The translations under genes were made by a program, and so were the position numbers. Positions 36,910 through 45,906 of a stretch of 64,000 bases of DNA are shown piece by piece. This DNA is from Burkholderiales bacterium PBB3 (GTDB lineage: Bacteria; Pseudomonadota; Gammaproteobacteria; Burkholderiales; Burkholderiaceae_C): NCBI GenBank assembly GCA_002256115.1, contig NKIK01000020.1:1-64000 (forward strand), read 5' to 3'. Numbering within the stretch: position 1 is the first letter of the stretch; every line of letters begins with the position of its first letter. The notes under the pieces are model-generated. The model had not been told where the DNA came from and did no database searches. It was given only the letters and a program-made list of their open reading frames with translations.

Positions 36910-38685
36910 ATGACCTTCGCCATCCACGGTCTCGCCGTCTCCCGTGGCATTGCCATCGGGCGGGCGGTGCTGGTGGCGTCCAGCCGCATGGACGTGGCCC
37001 ATTACTTCATCAATGCCGATGAGGTCGAGACTGAAATAGAGCGCGTACGCAAGGGACGCGATGCGGTCATTGAAGAAATTCGCCGCCTGCAAACCAGCAT
37101 TACGCACATGGGGCCCAAAGAGGCACCGCATGAGCTCAACGCCCTGCTGGATGTGCACCTGATGCTGCTGCAGGACGTGGAGCTGATCGGTGGCGTCAAG
37201 CACTGGATCACCGATCGCCTGTACAACGCCGAATGGGCGCTGACGACCCAACTGGAAGTGATTGCCCGCCATTTCGACGAAATGGAAGACGAGTACCTGC
37301 GTGAGCGCAAGGCCGATATGGAGCAGATCGCCGAGCGCGTGCTGCGTGCCATGAAAGGCGCGTTGACCCCACTGACAGCCCACCCCAATGCGCAGCGCGG
37401 GCCGCGCAAGGGAGCGCAGGATTTGCTGCTGGATGATACGGTGGATGTACCGCTGATTTTGATCGCACACGATCTGTCGCCGGCCGACATGCTGCAATTC
37501 AAGCAAAGCGTGTTTGCAGGCTTCATTACCGATGTGGGCGGCAAGACCTCCCACACCGCCATTGTGGCGCGCAGCATGGACATTCCGGCCGTGGTGGGCG
37601 CGCGCACGGCCAGCCAGTTGGTGCGACAGGACGACTGGGTCATCATCGACGGCGATGCGGGTGTGGTCATCGTCGACCCGTCCCCCATCATCCTGGCCGA
37701 ATACGGCTTCAAGCAGCGCCAGGGCGAGCTGGAGCGTGGGCGCTTGCAGCGCCTGCTGCACACCCCGGCCGTGACGCTGGATGGCGAGAAAGTACAACTG
37801 CTGGCCAACATCGAGATGCCCGAAGACGCCAAGGTGGCTTTGAATGCCGGTGCTTTGGGCGTTGGCCTGTTTCGCAGTGAGTTTTTGTTCATGGGCCGCC
37901 AGGGCAAGCTGCCCGACGAGGAAGAGCAGTACCAGGCCTACAAGCGCGCGGTGGAGGGCATGAACGGCTTGCCGGTCACGATCCGCACCGTGGACGTGGG
38001 TGCTGACAAGCCCTTGGACAACTCGGTGCGCGACGACGCCCATCTGAACCCAGCGCTGGGCCTGCGCGCCATCCGCTGGAGCCTGGCCGACCCCGCGATG
38101 TTCCTGACCCAACTGCGCGCCATATTGCGCGCTGCCGCCCACGGCCAGGTGCACCTGCTGGTGCCCATGCTGGCCCATGCGCGCGAGATTCGCCAGACGC
38201 TGGCCCACATCGACCAAGCCCGCGCCATGCTGGACAACCGGGGCGTGCCCTATGGCCCTGTCAAGCTGGGTGCGATGATTGAAATCCCGGCTGCAGCGCT
38301 GAGCCTCAAGCTGTTCCTCAAGCACTTCGATTTCTTGTCCATCGGCACCAACGATCTGATCCAGTACACGCTGGCGATTGACCGGGCCGATGAGTTGGTG
38401 GCGCATTTGTACGACCCGCTGCACCCCGCAGTGCTGCGCCTGGTGGCGGACACCATTGCCGAGTGCAATGCGCAGGGCAAGGGTGTGAGTGTGTGTGGCG
38501 AAATGGCGGGTGATGTGGCTTTGACGCGTCTGTTATTGGGCCTGGGTCTGCGTAGTTTCTCGATGCACCCGGCGCAAATTCTGGCGGTTAAGCAAGAGAT
38601 TTTGCGTTCGGACACACAGAAGCTGGCGGTGTGGGCGCAGCGTGTGTTGCAGGCGGAAGACCCTGCGTTGGAGATGGTGGCTTAG
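36910..38685 (+). CDS. ptsI: phosphoenolpyruvate-protein phosphotransferase (PTS enzyme I)
   Basis: A 591-residue first PTS enzyme that takes phosphate from PEP and gives it to HPr. N-terminal HPr-binding domain, active His in DVGGKTSHTAIVARS (about residue 215), PEP-binding C-terminal barrel with GVGLFRSEFLFM and SIGTNDLIQYTLA, and the Cys in SVCGEMAGD. Full length. The ATG at 36910 follows R1 bases (GGCGGGGAACCC) rather than a normal AGGAG. Confidence 0.97.
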   Translation: MTFAIHGLAVSRGIAIGRAVLVASSRMDVAHYFINADEVETEIERVRKGRDAVIEEIRRLQTSITHMGPKEAPHELNALLDVHLMLLQDVELIGGVKHWITDRLYNAEWALTTQLEVIARHFDEMEDEYLRERKADMEQIAERVLRAMKGALTPLTAHPNAQRGPRKGAQDLLLDDTVDVPLILIAHDLSPADMLQFKQSVFAGFITDVGGKTSHTAIVARSMDIPAVVGARTASQLVRQDDWVIIDGDAGVVIVDPSPIILAEYGFKQRQGELERGRLQRLLHTPAVTLDGEKVQLLANIEMPEDAKVALNAGALGVGLFRSEFLFMGRQGKLPDEEEQYQAYKRAVEGMNGLPVTIRTVDVGADKPLDNSVRDDAHLNPALGLRAIRWSLADPAMFLTQLRAILRAAAHGQVHLLVPMLAHAREIRQTLAHIDQARAMLDNRGVPYGPVKLGAMIEIPAAALSLKLFLKHFDFLSIGTNDLIQYTLAIDRADELVAHLYDPLHPAVLRLVADTIAECNAQGKGVSVCGEMAGDVALTRLLLGLGLRSFSMHPAQILAVKQEILRSDTQKLAVWAQRVLQAEDPALEMVA

Positions 38686-38726
38686 CTTCAGCCTGCCAGT
38701 GCGCAGTACTGCTGCTGAGATTGCGT

Positions 38727-38787
38727 TTGCTATTAAAAGGGGAGCTGCTCCCGCACTATCCACGGGCTTGGTGGCCTGTTTGGTACT
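38727..38787 (-). repeat. R2 interspersed repeat, intergenic
   Basis: GCTATTAAAAGGGGAGCTGC, TCCCGCACTATCCACGGGC and TTGGTGGCCTGTTTGGTAC. It lies in the 257-base gap after ptsI, next to type-P palindrome copy C. Confidence 0.85.
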
Positions 38788-38810
38788 TGCTGCTTATTCT
38801 GCATTTGACC

Positions 38811-38903
38811 GAGCCTGGACGGCAAAGCGTTCTGCTCCGTGTCCCCCGACCGCTGCGCGGTCTCCTCCTTTTACCTGCGCAGAACGCTTTGCCGTCCAGG
38901 CTC
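38811..38903 (+). repeat. type-P palindromic element, copy C
   Basis: Arms 38811-38834 and 38880-38903 are perfect complements over 24 bases (start GAGCCTGGACGGCAAAGCG). The core CTCCGTGTCCCCCGACC, GCTGCGC, GGTCTCCTCC, TTTTACCTGCG matches copy A. Confidence 0.9.
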
Positions 38904-38942
38904 TCTGCTGTCGATCACGCCTTCATTCCTTAATTCACGTAT

Positions 38943-39842
38943 TCACGCCTTGGCGCGCGACCCTAGGACCGCAGCGCCAATGATTAGGGCTGCAGCGCCT
39001 ATGACCGACCACGAAGGTACTTCTGAGCGTACCCACAGCAGGGCTAGCGTGGAGAGCAGCGGCGTTAAGAATGACAGTACGCCAATCTGGCGCGCATCGC
39101 CGCGTTTTAACGCGGCATCCCACAGGTAAAAGGCGGCACCCAATGGCCCTAGGCCCATGGCAGCGATCAAGCCCCAGTCGGTGGTAGTGAGGTGCACGGA
39201 GGCCTCTAACGCTGCATGGCAGGCCAATGACATGAGGCCCGACACCGCACCAAATACGCCGATGGCGGCGGTGGGGAATGCAGGCACGCGCTGCGTTAGC
39301 AGCGAGTAGCTGGCCCACACAAATGCAGAGGCCAACGCTGGGATGTAACCCCACGCAAACCCGCCTTGCAATGTGCTGCCCGCGCTGCTGGCTGCGCTGC
39401 CCAAAATGGCCATCACCGCGCCCGCAAAACCCATGAACGCCGCCGCCACATGCAAAGCCCGCAGCCGCATGCCAGGCAAAAACAAGGGTGCCATCAACAC
39501 GATGCCCAGCGGCCACAGGTAGTTCACCAAATTGGCCTGCACCGGCGGCGCGTGGCGCAGCGCTATGAACAGCAAAAAGTGGAAACCAAATAAGCCATAC
39601 ACGCCAAGCGCCAAGGTAGGCCAAGGCACGCGCAATGCCGACCACTTGCCACCCGACAGCGGCAACGCAATCAGGCTCCCCACCAGCAAGCCCAAGCCAG
39701 TCAGCAAAAACGGCGGCAGGTGGGCCAGCAACACGCCCAGCGGTGCCAGGCTGCCCCACAGCAGAATGGCCCCCAGCGCCAGCAGCGTGGCATGCACGGT
39801 GCTTTTAGTCGTGTTTTGGGCGGTGCTCTCAGACCGGGTCAT
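38943..39842 (-). CDS. EamA/DMT family transporter
   Basis: A 299-residue transporter with ten predicted helices in two EamA repeats (LALGAILLWGSLAPLGVLLA; LASAFVWASYSLLTQRVPAF). Family members export amino acids or metabolites; substrate unknown. The ATG at 39842 overlaps the VOC stop by 14 bases; a start at 39875 is less likely. Confidence 0.85.
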   Translation of the reverse strand: MTRSESTAQNTTKSTVHATLLALGAILLWGSLAPLGVLLAHLPPFLLTGLGLLVGSLIALPLSGGKWSALRVPWPTLALGVYGLFGFHFLLFIALRHAPPVQANLVNYLWPLGIVLMAPLFLPGMRLRALHVAAAFMGFAGAVMAILGSAASSAGSTLQGGFAWGYIPALASAFVWASYSLLTQRVPAFPTAAIGVFGAVSGLMSLACHAALEASVHLTTTDWGLIAAMGLGPLGAAFYLWDAALKRGDARQIGVLSFLTPLLSTLALLWVRSEVPSWSVIGAAALIIGAAVLGSRAKA

Positions 39843-40221
39843 GGCAACACACCCCGATCTTGTTGCCATCCGCATCGCGAAAGTAAGCGCCGTAGTAGTC
39901 GGCGTGGTAGTGCGGGCGCAGGCCCGGTGCGCCCTCGCACTGCGCGCCCAGGCGCAGCGCGGTGGCGTGGCACTGGTCTACCGCGGCCCGCGTGGGGGCC
40001 AGCAGTGCCAGCATCTGCCCGTTGCCAGGGCTGGCCGCCGCGCCGTCAAACGGAGTGCCGATCAATAACAAGGGCCGCGGTGCCGTGGGCGATACCCAGG
40101 CCGCCCAGGGCTTGGCCGGGTCGCTGAACTTGAGCACCAGGCCCAGGCTCTCCAGCACCGGGGCGTAAAACGCCAGCGCGCGTGGGAAGTCGGTGATACC
40201 GATAAACACGTGAGAAATCAT
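39829..40221 (-). CDS. VOC (glyoxalase/bleomycin-resistance fold) family protein
   Basis: A 130-residue protein starting MISHVFIGITDFPRALAFYA, with a C-terminal metal-site segment YYGAYFRDADGNKIGVCCH. The VOC fold covers glyoxalases, dioxygenases and thiol transferases; the exact activity is unknown. It is first in a likely operon with the EamA transporter (overlapping). Confidence 0.85.
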   Translation of the reverse strand: MISHVFIGITDFPRALAFYAPVLESLGLVLKFSDPAKPWAAWVSPTAPRPLLLIGTPFDGAAASPGNGQMLALLAPTRAAVDQCHATALRLGAQCEGAPGLRPHYHADYYGAYFRDADGNKIGVCCHDPV

Positions 40222-40296
40222 GGGTGGGGTGCTCAAAGGTAATGCAGAGCGAAATTTATGCCATAAATGGGCGGAGGCCCAGGTAGATAATGCCCT

Positions 40297-40318
40297 GATA
40301 GCTATTAAAATAATAGCA
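40297..40318. repeat. short A+T palindrome, possible degenerate repeat tail
   Basis: GATAGCTATTAAAATAATAGC resembles the A+T end of R2, but the CCCGCACTATCCACGGGC part is missing. Probably a decayed copy. Confidence 0.35.
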
Positions 40319-40336
40319 AATGCTTTTTTAACCGCT

Positions 40337-40969
40337 TCAGGCGCTGCGGGATTTAAGCGCCAGCACGGACAGCCCCGAGGCGATAAACACCAACCCCGCG
40401 CCCACGTTCAGGCCCGTGGTGACGCGTGGCCGCTGCTGCAGCCACGCGGCCAGGCGGTTGGCAAAGGCACCCATCAGAGCAAAGAGCAGGGTGGTCATCA
40501 GCGCAAAGATACTGCCAAAGACCAGCATCTGCGTGGTGACCGAGCCGCGCGTGGCGTCTACAAACTGCGGCACAAAGGCCAGCACAAACAAGCCCGGCTT
40601 GGGGTTCAGGATATTGGACAGCGCACCGCTGGTGAAGATTTTGCGCAGCGGCACATGCGCCGCTGGGGTGAAGGCGATCAGGTTTTTGGAGCGCAGCGCG
40701 TGCACGCCGAGCCAGATCAGGTAGGCCGCCCCGATCAGTTTGATGACCCAGAACAGGACCTCTGAGCCCTGCAGCAAGACCGACAGCCCCAGCGCCGCCA
40801 TCAGCGTGTGAAACAAGATGCCCACCCCCGCACCCAAGGCTGACAGCGCCGCCGCACGCGGTCCCTGGCTCAGGCCCCGGCCAATGGCCAGAATATTGTC
40901 AGGCCCCGGTGCCAACACCACCAGCAGGCAGGCGGCGCTGTAGGCCAGTAAAACGTCGAGTGGGAACAT
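40337..40969 (-). CDS. LysE family amino-acid exporter
   Basis: A 210-residue membrane exporter with six helices. MFPLDVLLAYSAACLLVVLAPGPDN is split around the family's conserved APGPD, and SNILNPKPGLFVLAFVPQF is the second mark. Exports an amino acid (lysine, homoserine/threonine or others); the exact one is unknown. Confidence 0.88.
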   Translation of the reverse strand: MFPLDVLLAYSAACLLVVLAPGPDNILAIGRGLSQGPRAAALSALGAGVGILFHTLMAALGLSVLLQGSEVLFWVIKLIGAAYLIWLGVHALRSKNLIAFTPAAHVPLRKIFTSGALSNILNPKPGLFVLAFVPQFVDATRGSVTTQMLVFGSIFALMTTLLFALMGAFANRLAAWLQQRPRVTTGLNVGAGLVFIASGLSVLALKSRSA

Positions 40970-41005
40970 GGGGTTTGCCTCCTAGTGAGCGTGATTATCA
41001 ATGCC

Positions 41006-44000
41006 TCAGGTGTCCGACAAGGGCCGCAGCAACTCCGCCAAATCCCCTTCGGTAAACAGCGGCTCTTTGCGCCCGGTGGAGCCGCTGTACATACCCTCGG
41101 CCAGCGCGGCTTTGCGGGCTTGCAAGTCCAGAATGCGCTCTTCAATCGTGCCCTGCGCCACCAGTTTGTGTACAAACACGGTGTGGGTCTGGCCTATGCG
41201 GTGGGCACGGTCAGTGGCCTGGTTTTCGGCGGCAGGGTTCCACCACGGGTCGTAGTGGATCACGGTGTCGGCCTGGGGCAGGTTCAGGCCCACGCCACCG
41301 GCCTTCAGGCTGATCAAGAACACGGGCACCTGGCCACTGGTGAATTGCTCAATCAGCGCATCGCGGTTTTGGCTGGCCCCGGTGAGCTTGACCCAGGTAA
41401 TGCCGCGCGCTTTCAGCTCCGCCTCAATCAAGGTGAGCATGGTGGTGAACTGCGAAAACAGCAAGATGCGCCGCCCCTCGGCCACCATCTCGGGTAGCAG
41501 CTCCATCAGGTGCTCCAGCTTGGCTGAGGTCTTGACTTTTTGTGCAGCGGGTAGCTTTAGGAGTTGCGGATCACAGCAGACCTGGCGCAGCTTTAAGAGG
41601 GCATCCAGAATGGTGATTTGTGACTTGGCCAGGCCTTTGCTGCTGAGTGCTTCGCGCACCGTTTTTTCCATGCCCAGGCGTATGGTTTCGTACAGGTCGG
41701 CCTGCTTGCCGGTCAGCGCCACGCGCTGGATGGTTTCCACCTTGGGCGGCAATTCAGAGGCCACCAGCGCCTTGGTCCGGCGCAGCATAAAGGGCGTGAT
41801 GCGCGCGCGCAGTTGCTGCAGGCGTTCGCTGTTCCCCAGCTTCTCAATGGGGGTGCGGAAGAGTTCGGTAAAGCGCTTTTGGCTGCCCAGAAAACCGGGC
41901 ATCAAAAAGTGGAACAGGCTCCAGATTTCACCCAGGTGGTTTTCCATGGGCGTGCCGGACAAACACAGGCGGTGCGCCGTGTTCAATTGGCCCACCACTT
42001 GGGCGGCGTGGGTGGTTGCGTTTTTGATGTTTTGCGCTTCGTCCAACACCACGATGTGCCACTGCGCCTCCAGCCAGCGGTCTTTGTCGCGCTGCAACAG
42101 CGAATAGGGCGCAATCACGATGTCATGCTCTGCCATGGAATCGGCCACTTCGTGCCGGTCTTTGCCGTGGATGACCAGCGTGCGTAGGCCGGGGCAAAAG
42201 CGCTCGGCCTCTTTGCGCCAATTGCCCATCAGGCTGACGGGCGCAATGATCAGCGCCGGGTGGGTCAGGCGGCCCGCGTCTTTTTCGACCTGAATATGGG
42301 CCAGCGTTTGCAGGGTTTTTCCCAGGCCCATGTCATCGGCCAAGATGCCACCCAGAGCATGGGCGCGCAAGAACTGCAGCCAGTTCAGGCCTTGCTGTTG
42401 GTAGGGGCGCAGCGTGGCGTTCACGCTGACGGGTACCGGCACATTGGGCAGGGCGCTGCGGCCACTCAGGCCCTGCACCATCTCGCGCAGGGCCAGCGCG
42501 CCGTCCCACACCGCGCCTTCGCCCAGGGACGCGGTGGTGCGCATGGCGTCTAGGCGCGAGAGCTTGAGCGTGTCGGCTGTGAAGTCAAACGTGCGGTCAC
42601 CTACCAGCTCTAGCAGCGCGGCCATCCAGGGGCGCAGCGTGTCGGTGGGTAGGCGGATGAAGCCGGGACCCTCTCTATCGCTCAGGCGCGTGGGCGGCAG
42701 AGCGCTCTGCTCCGTGTCCCCCGGCCTGCGGCCTCCTCCTTTTACCTGCGCAGAACGCTCTGCCGCCCAAGCGCCCGGGTCGTGTAGATCGTTGCGCTGT
42801 TTAGGCAAATACACGTAGGGCGGTAGCTCGGGCAGGCCCGTTTCCGGGTTGAGCGGGCTTTTGGCTGCGGTGGCAATCAGGCTGGGCAGCAGGGGCAAGA
42901 TGTTGTGCCGCTGGCCGTTGATTTCCATACCTAGCGACAGGTCAAACCACGGGGATGTTGTCGCCGGATCGCCATCATGGAGTGCATCGGTCTGGGCGCG
43001 GCCTGCGCCTTTTGCAGCGCCTTGTGGCTGTAGCGTTACATCCAGTCCATCAGCGTGAACGATCCAGTCTTTCAGGCCATCGTCCAAAGTGACTTCAAAG
43101 CCAAGGTCTTTGAACACCGCAAACCCGCTGTCGGCCCATTGGAACCAAGCGTGTTGGGGCGCGTGACCGGGTAGGCCAAAGAGTCCACCTTCGCCGCCCG
43201 CCAAGCCGGTATCGAACAGGCGGCTGACAAAATCGAACTCCGCCTCGGCATCGCGTTGTAGCAGCACCCGGCCTTGTTCTGTTTCCAGCAAGACCGACAC
43301 GCCTTGGCCCGCCCACCAGCCAATGTGGCCCGCGTAGTCATAGCGCAGCGTGGCTTCTATCAGGCCCACATCGGCCACGTCCGACGGGGCGGTGGGGGCC
43401 AAGTGCAGCAGCGCGCGCGGGGCAATGCCGCGCAGCGTGGTCAGATCTCCCAGCACGGGCGGCAGTGGCACTGAGCCCAGGCGCTGCACCAGTTCTGCCT
43501 GGTGTTTTTTCAGGGCCGAGGGTTTGAGTGGCGGTGCCTTGAGCAGCACGTCGAGCTGCGCGGCCGGTATGCCCTCTGCGTGTACGGGGCCGCACAGGCC
43601 GGTGGTTTCATTGATGTACAGCGGCGGGCTGTTCAGGCACAGTTTGTTGCGCGGATCGGCGAGTTTGCCGCGCAGAGCCCAGCCGGGCTCACTACCGGGC
43701 TCCCCGGCAGGCTCATGGGGGTTGATCACCTCTTGCCAGTGCCAGCCCAGGGTGTGGGTCGGGCCCCATTGCAGCGGTGTACCCGCGTAGCCTTTGCCGT
43801 CATCCATAAAGAGTCGGCCGGTGCTGGCTGCCTGCTCCAGCGCAATCATGCCCGCCGCACCTTCCAGCAAGGCATTGGCGCTGAAGGTGTAGGCGTAGCG
43901 GTAGTTTTGGCTGCTGGGCATCACCCGCAGCAGTTGCAGTATTTGTCGGTCCGTGGCGGTGGCGGCATCAAACACCGCTTGGCCTGGGTAGGGCGGGGTC

Positions 44001-44698
44001 TTGATCGGCTTGGGTTTGGACCAACCGCCGCTGACCTTGGGGTAGGCCACGACGGCTTCCAAGTTCAGCAATGGCTTGGGGCTTTGTGCGCCGTGCACGG
44101 TGACGATGTAAATAAATTGATCGGGCAGATTGCTGCCACGGGGGCGCAGGCTGCCGCGTTCGCCGCGTTCTGGTGCGGGGGCCTGGCCGTTGGCGCGGTC
44201 CATCTCTTGCAGCCAATGCAGCAGCTTGGCTTCAGCTTGCCGCTGGGCCAGTTCCGTGGCCTGGGCGAGCGCGGCGATACGGGCGGCTTCGCGTTGTGCG
44301 GGGCTGGGTGGTTCGGGTGCTTTGGCGGGAGCCACTGCCTGGGTGCCACCGGCCACCGCGCGGGCCAGCCAGGGCGCGCCTTGGTAAGCCGCCTTGAGCA
44401 TCAGCGCTACGCCGTGTTTGCAGTTGTCGCCCACGGGGCAGTCACAGTCGCAGTCCCAATAGGCCAGCTTGCCGTCGGCGGTCAGCGCCATGTCGATGCA
44501 CAGCTCATAGGGCGCGCGTAAGCTGCCTTGCACCTCGCCCGCCACCACCCAGTGGTCGCCAGCGGGCTGGATGACCATGTCCAGCACCTTGTTGCTGCGG
44601 TACAGCGCCAGGCCACGGCTCCAGGCACCACTATCGCTTTGTTTTTCTAGCGAACGGGGGTCAAACCATAGGCCATTGCGTGGCGCTTCGTTATGCAT
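41006..44698 (-). CDS. SNF2-family DEAD/DEAH helicase with SWIM zinc finger
   Basis: A 1230-residue Swi2/Snf2 ATPase, probably a DNA translocase. The N-terminal SWIM zinc finger (CDCDCPVGDNCKHGVAL) is near residue 80. Helicase part: motif I DDMGLGKTLQT, DEAQ box VVLDEAQNIKN, motif III SGTPMENHLGEIW, motif V GGVGLNLPQAD and motif VI QATDRAHRIGQ. An insertion of about 30 residues (about 642-672; AERSAQVKGGGRRPGD, then TEQSALPP) is encoded by type-P palindrome copy D. The ATG at 44698 was taken; the in-frame TTG at 44701 is next to it. Confidence 0.93.
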   Translation of the reverse strand: MHNEAPRNGLWFDPRSLEKQSDSGAWSRGLALYRSNKVLDMVIQPAGDHWVVAGEVQGSLRAPYELCIDMALTADGKLAYWDCDCDCPVGDNCKHGVALMLKAAYQGAPWLARAVAGGTQAVAPAKAPEPPSPAQREAARIAALAQATELAQRQAEAKLLHWLQEMDRANGQAPAPERGERGSLRPRGSNLPDQFIYIVTVHGAQSPKPLLNLEAVVAYPKVSGGWSKPKPIKTPPYPGQAVFDAATATDRQILQLLRVMPSSQNYRYAYTFSANALLEGAAGMIALEQAASTGRLFMDDGKGYAGTPLQWGPTHTLGWHWQEVINPHEPAGEPGSEPGWALRGKLADPRNKLCLNSPPLYINETTGLCGPVHAEGIPAAQLDVLLKAPPLKPSALKKHQAELVQRLGSVPLPPVLGDLTTLRGIAPRALLHLAPTAPSDVADVGLIEATLRYDYAGHIGWWAGQGVSVLLETEQGRVLLQRDAEAEFDFVSRLFDTGLAGGEGGLFGLPGHAPQHAWFQWADSGFAVFKDLGFEVTLDDGLKDWIVHADGLDVTLQPQGAAKGAGRAQTDALHDGDPATTSPWFDLSLGMEINGQRHNILPLLPSLIATAAKSPLNPETGLPELPPYVYLPKQRNDLHDPGAWAAERSAQVKGGGRRPGDTEQSALPPTRLSDREGPGFIRLPTDTLRPWMAALLELVGDRTFDFTADTLKLSRLDAMRTTASLGEGAVWDGALALREMVQGLSGRSALPNVPVPVSVNATLRPYQQQGLNWLQFLRAHALGGILADDMGLGKTLQTLAHIQVEKDAGRLTHPALIIAPVSLMGNWRKEAERFCPGLRTLVIHGKDRHEVADSMAEHDIVIAPYSLLQRDKDRWLEAQWHIVVLDEAQNIKNATTHAAQVVGQLNTAHRLCLSGTPMENHLGEIWSLFHFLMPGFLGSQKRFTELFRTPIEKLGNSERLQQLRARITPFMLRRTKALVASELPPKVETIQRVALTGKQADLYETIRLGMEKTVREALSSKGLAKSQITILDALLKLRQVCCDPQLLKLPAAQKVKTSAKLEHLMELLPEMVAEGRRILLFSQFTTMLTLIEAELKARGITWVKLTGASQNRDALIEQFTSGQVPVFLISLKAGGVGLNLPQADTVIHYDPWWNPAAENQATDRAHRIGQTHTVFVHKLVAQGTIEERILDLQARKAALAEGMYSGSTGRKEPLFTEGDLAELLRPLSDT
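42685..42775 (+). repeat. type-P palindromic element, copy D, inside the helicase gene
   Basis: Arms 42685-42709 and 42751-42775 match at 23 of 25 paired positions. The core CTCCGTGTCCCCC, GGCCTGCGGCC, TCCTCCTTTTACCTGCG matches copies A and C. It is read through in the - strand helicase frame. Confidence 0.9.
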
Positions 44699-44702
44699 CA
44701 AA

Positions 44703-44756
44703 TCGCCCTTTCAGGCCGTGGATAGTGCGGGAGCAGCTACTAAATAAATAGCAAAT
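44703..44756 (+). repeat. R2 interspersed repeat upstream of the helicase gene
   Basis: CGCCCTTTCAGGCCGTGG, ATAGTGCGGGAGCAGCTACT and AAATAAATAGCAAA. It occupies most of the helicase-lipA spacer. Confidence 0.85.
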
Positions 44757-44795
44757 CAGTTCAAGCTGAAGCACAGGCTGTTGGCCCGCCACGCC

Positions 44796-45827
44796 TTAGC
44801 TGTGCGCCAGCGCGTGCTCGGCCTGCACATCCGCGTGGTAGCTGCTGCGCACCATCGCGCCCACGGCGGCGTGCTTGAAGCCCATCGCGTAGGCGCGGGC
44901 TTCAAACATCTTGAAGGTGTCGGGGTGCACGTAGCGCTTCACGGGCAAATGCGACATGGACGGTGCCAGGTACTGGCCGATGGTCAGCATCTCGATGTTG
45001 TGGTCGCGCATGTCTTGCATCACTTGCAGAACTTCCTCGTCGGTTTCGCCCAGACCGACCATGATGCCGCTCTTGGTCGGCACATTGGGGTGCAGGGCCT
45101 TGAACTTCTTCAGCAGATTCAGAGAGAACTGGTAGTCGCTGCCGGGGCGCGCTTCCTTGTACAGGCGCGGCGCGGTTTCCAGGTTGTGGTTCATCACATC
45201 GGGTGGTGCGGCCTGCAAAATTTTCAGGGCGCGGTCATCGCGGCCTCTAAAGTCAGGCACCAGCACTTCAATTTGCGTGGTGGGCGAGAGTTCGCGGATG
45301 CGGCTGATGCAGTCCACAAAGTGCTGTGCACCGCCGTCGCGCAAGTCGTCGCGATCCACGCTGGTGATGACCACGTATTTGAGCTTGAGTTGGGCAATCG
45401 TCTTGGCCAGGTTCTCGGGCTCGTTCACATCCAGCGGGTCGGGTCGGCCGTGGCCCACATCGCAAAACGGGCAGCGGCGCGTGCACTTGTCGCCCATGAT
45501 CATGAAAGTGGCCGTGCCCTTGCCAAAGCATTCGCCGATGTTGGGGCAGCTCGCTTCTTCGCAAACCGTCACCAGCTTGTTGGCGCGCAGCACGTCTTTG
45601 ATTTCGTAAAAGCGGGTGGTCGGAGAACCGGCCTTGACGCGAATCCACTCTGGTTTTTTGAGCACTTCGCCTTGCACCACCTTGACAGGAATGCGCGACA
45701 GCTTGGCCCCGGCTTTTTGTTTGTCCAGTGGGTTGTAGGTTTCCACCGACTGGGCTTCGCGCACCGTGGCGTAGGTGGCTGGCTGGCTGGCGAGGGTCTC
45801 AGGTGTGTCGCTCAAGGTATTGCTCAT
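44796..45827 (-). CDS. lipA: lipoyl synthase
   Basis: A 343-residue radical-SAM enzyme that inserts two sulfurs into octanoyl groups on lipoyl domains. The auxiliary cluster motif [13 protein letters not shown] and the radical-SAM motif [10 protein letters not shown] (CxxxCxxC) are intact; the C-terminal SSYHADVQ carries the conserved Ser. It lies 79 bases after lipB on the same strand, and LipB makes its substrate. Confidence 0.98.
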   Translation of the reverse strand: MSNTLSDTPETLASQPATYATVREAQSVETYNPLDKQKAGAKLSRIPVKVVQGEVLKKPEWIRVKAGSPTTRFYEIKDVLRANKLVTVCEEASCPNIGECFGKGTATFMIMGDKCTRRCPFCDVGHGRPDPLDVNEPENLAKTIAQLKLKYVVITSVDRDDLRDGGAQHFVDCISRIRELSPTTQIEVLVPDFRGRDDRALKILQAAPPDVMNHNLETAPRLYKEARPGSDYQFSLNLLKKFKALHPNVPTKSGIMVGLGETDEEVLQVMQDMRDHNIEMLTIGQYLAPSMSHLPVKRYVHPDTFKMFEARAYAMGFKHAAVGAMVRSSYHADVQAEHALAHS

Positions 45828-45906
45828 GGGATCGCTTCAGTAGAGGGCTGGCCATCACAGTGTCTATCAATGGCGCAGTGCAGGCACAGGTATGTCAAAA
45901 GCCGTA

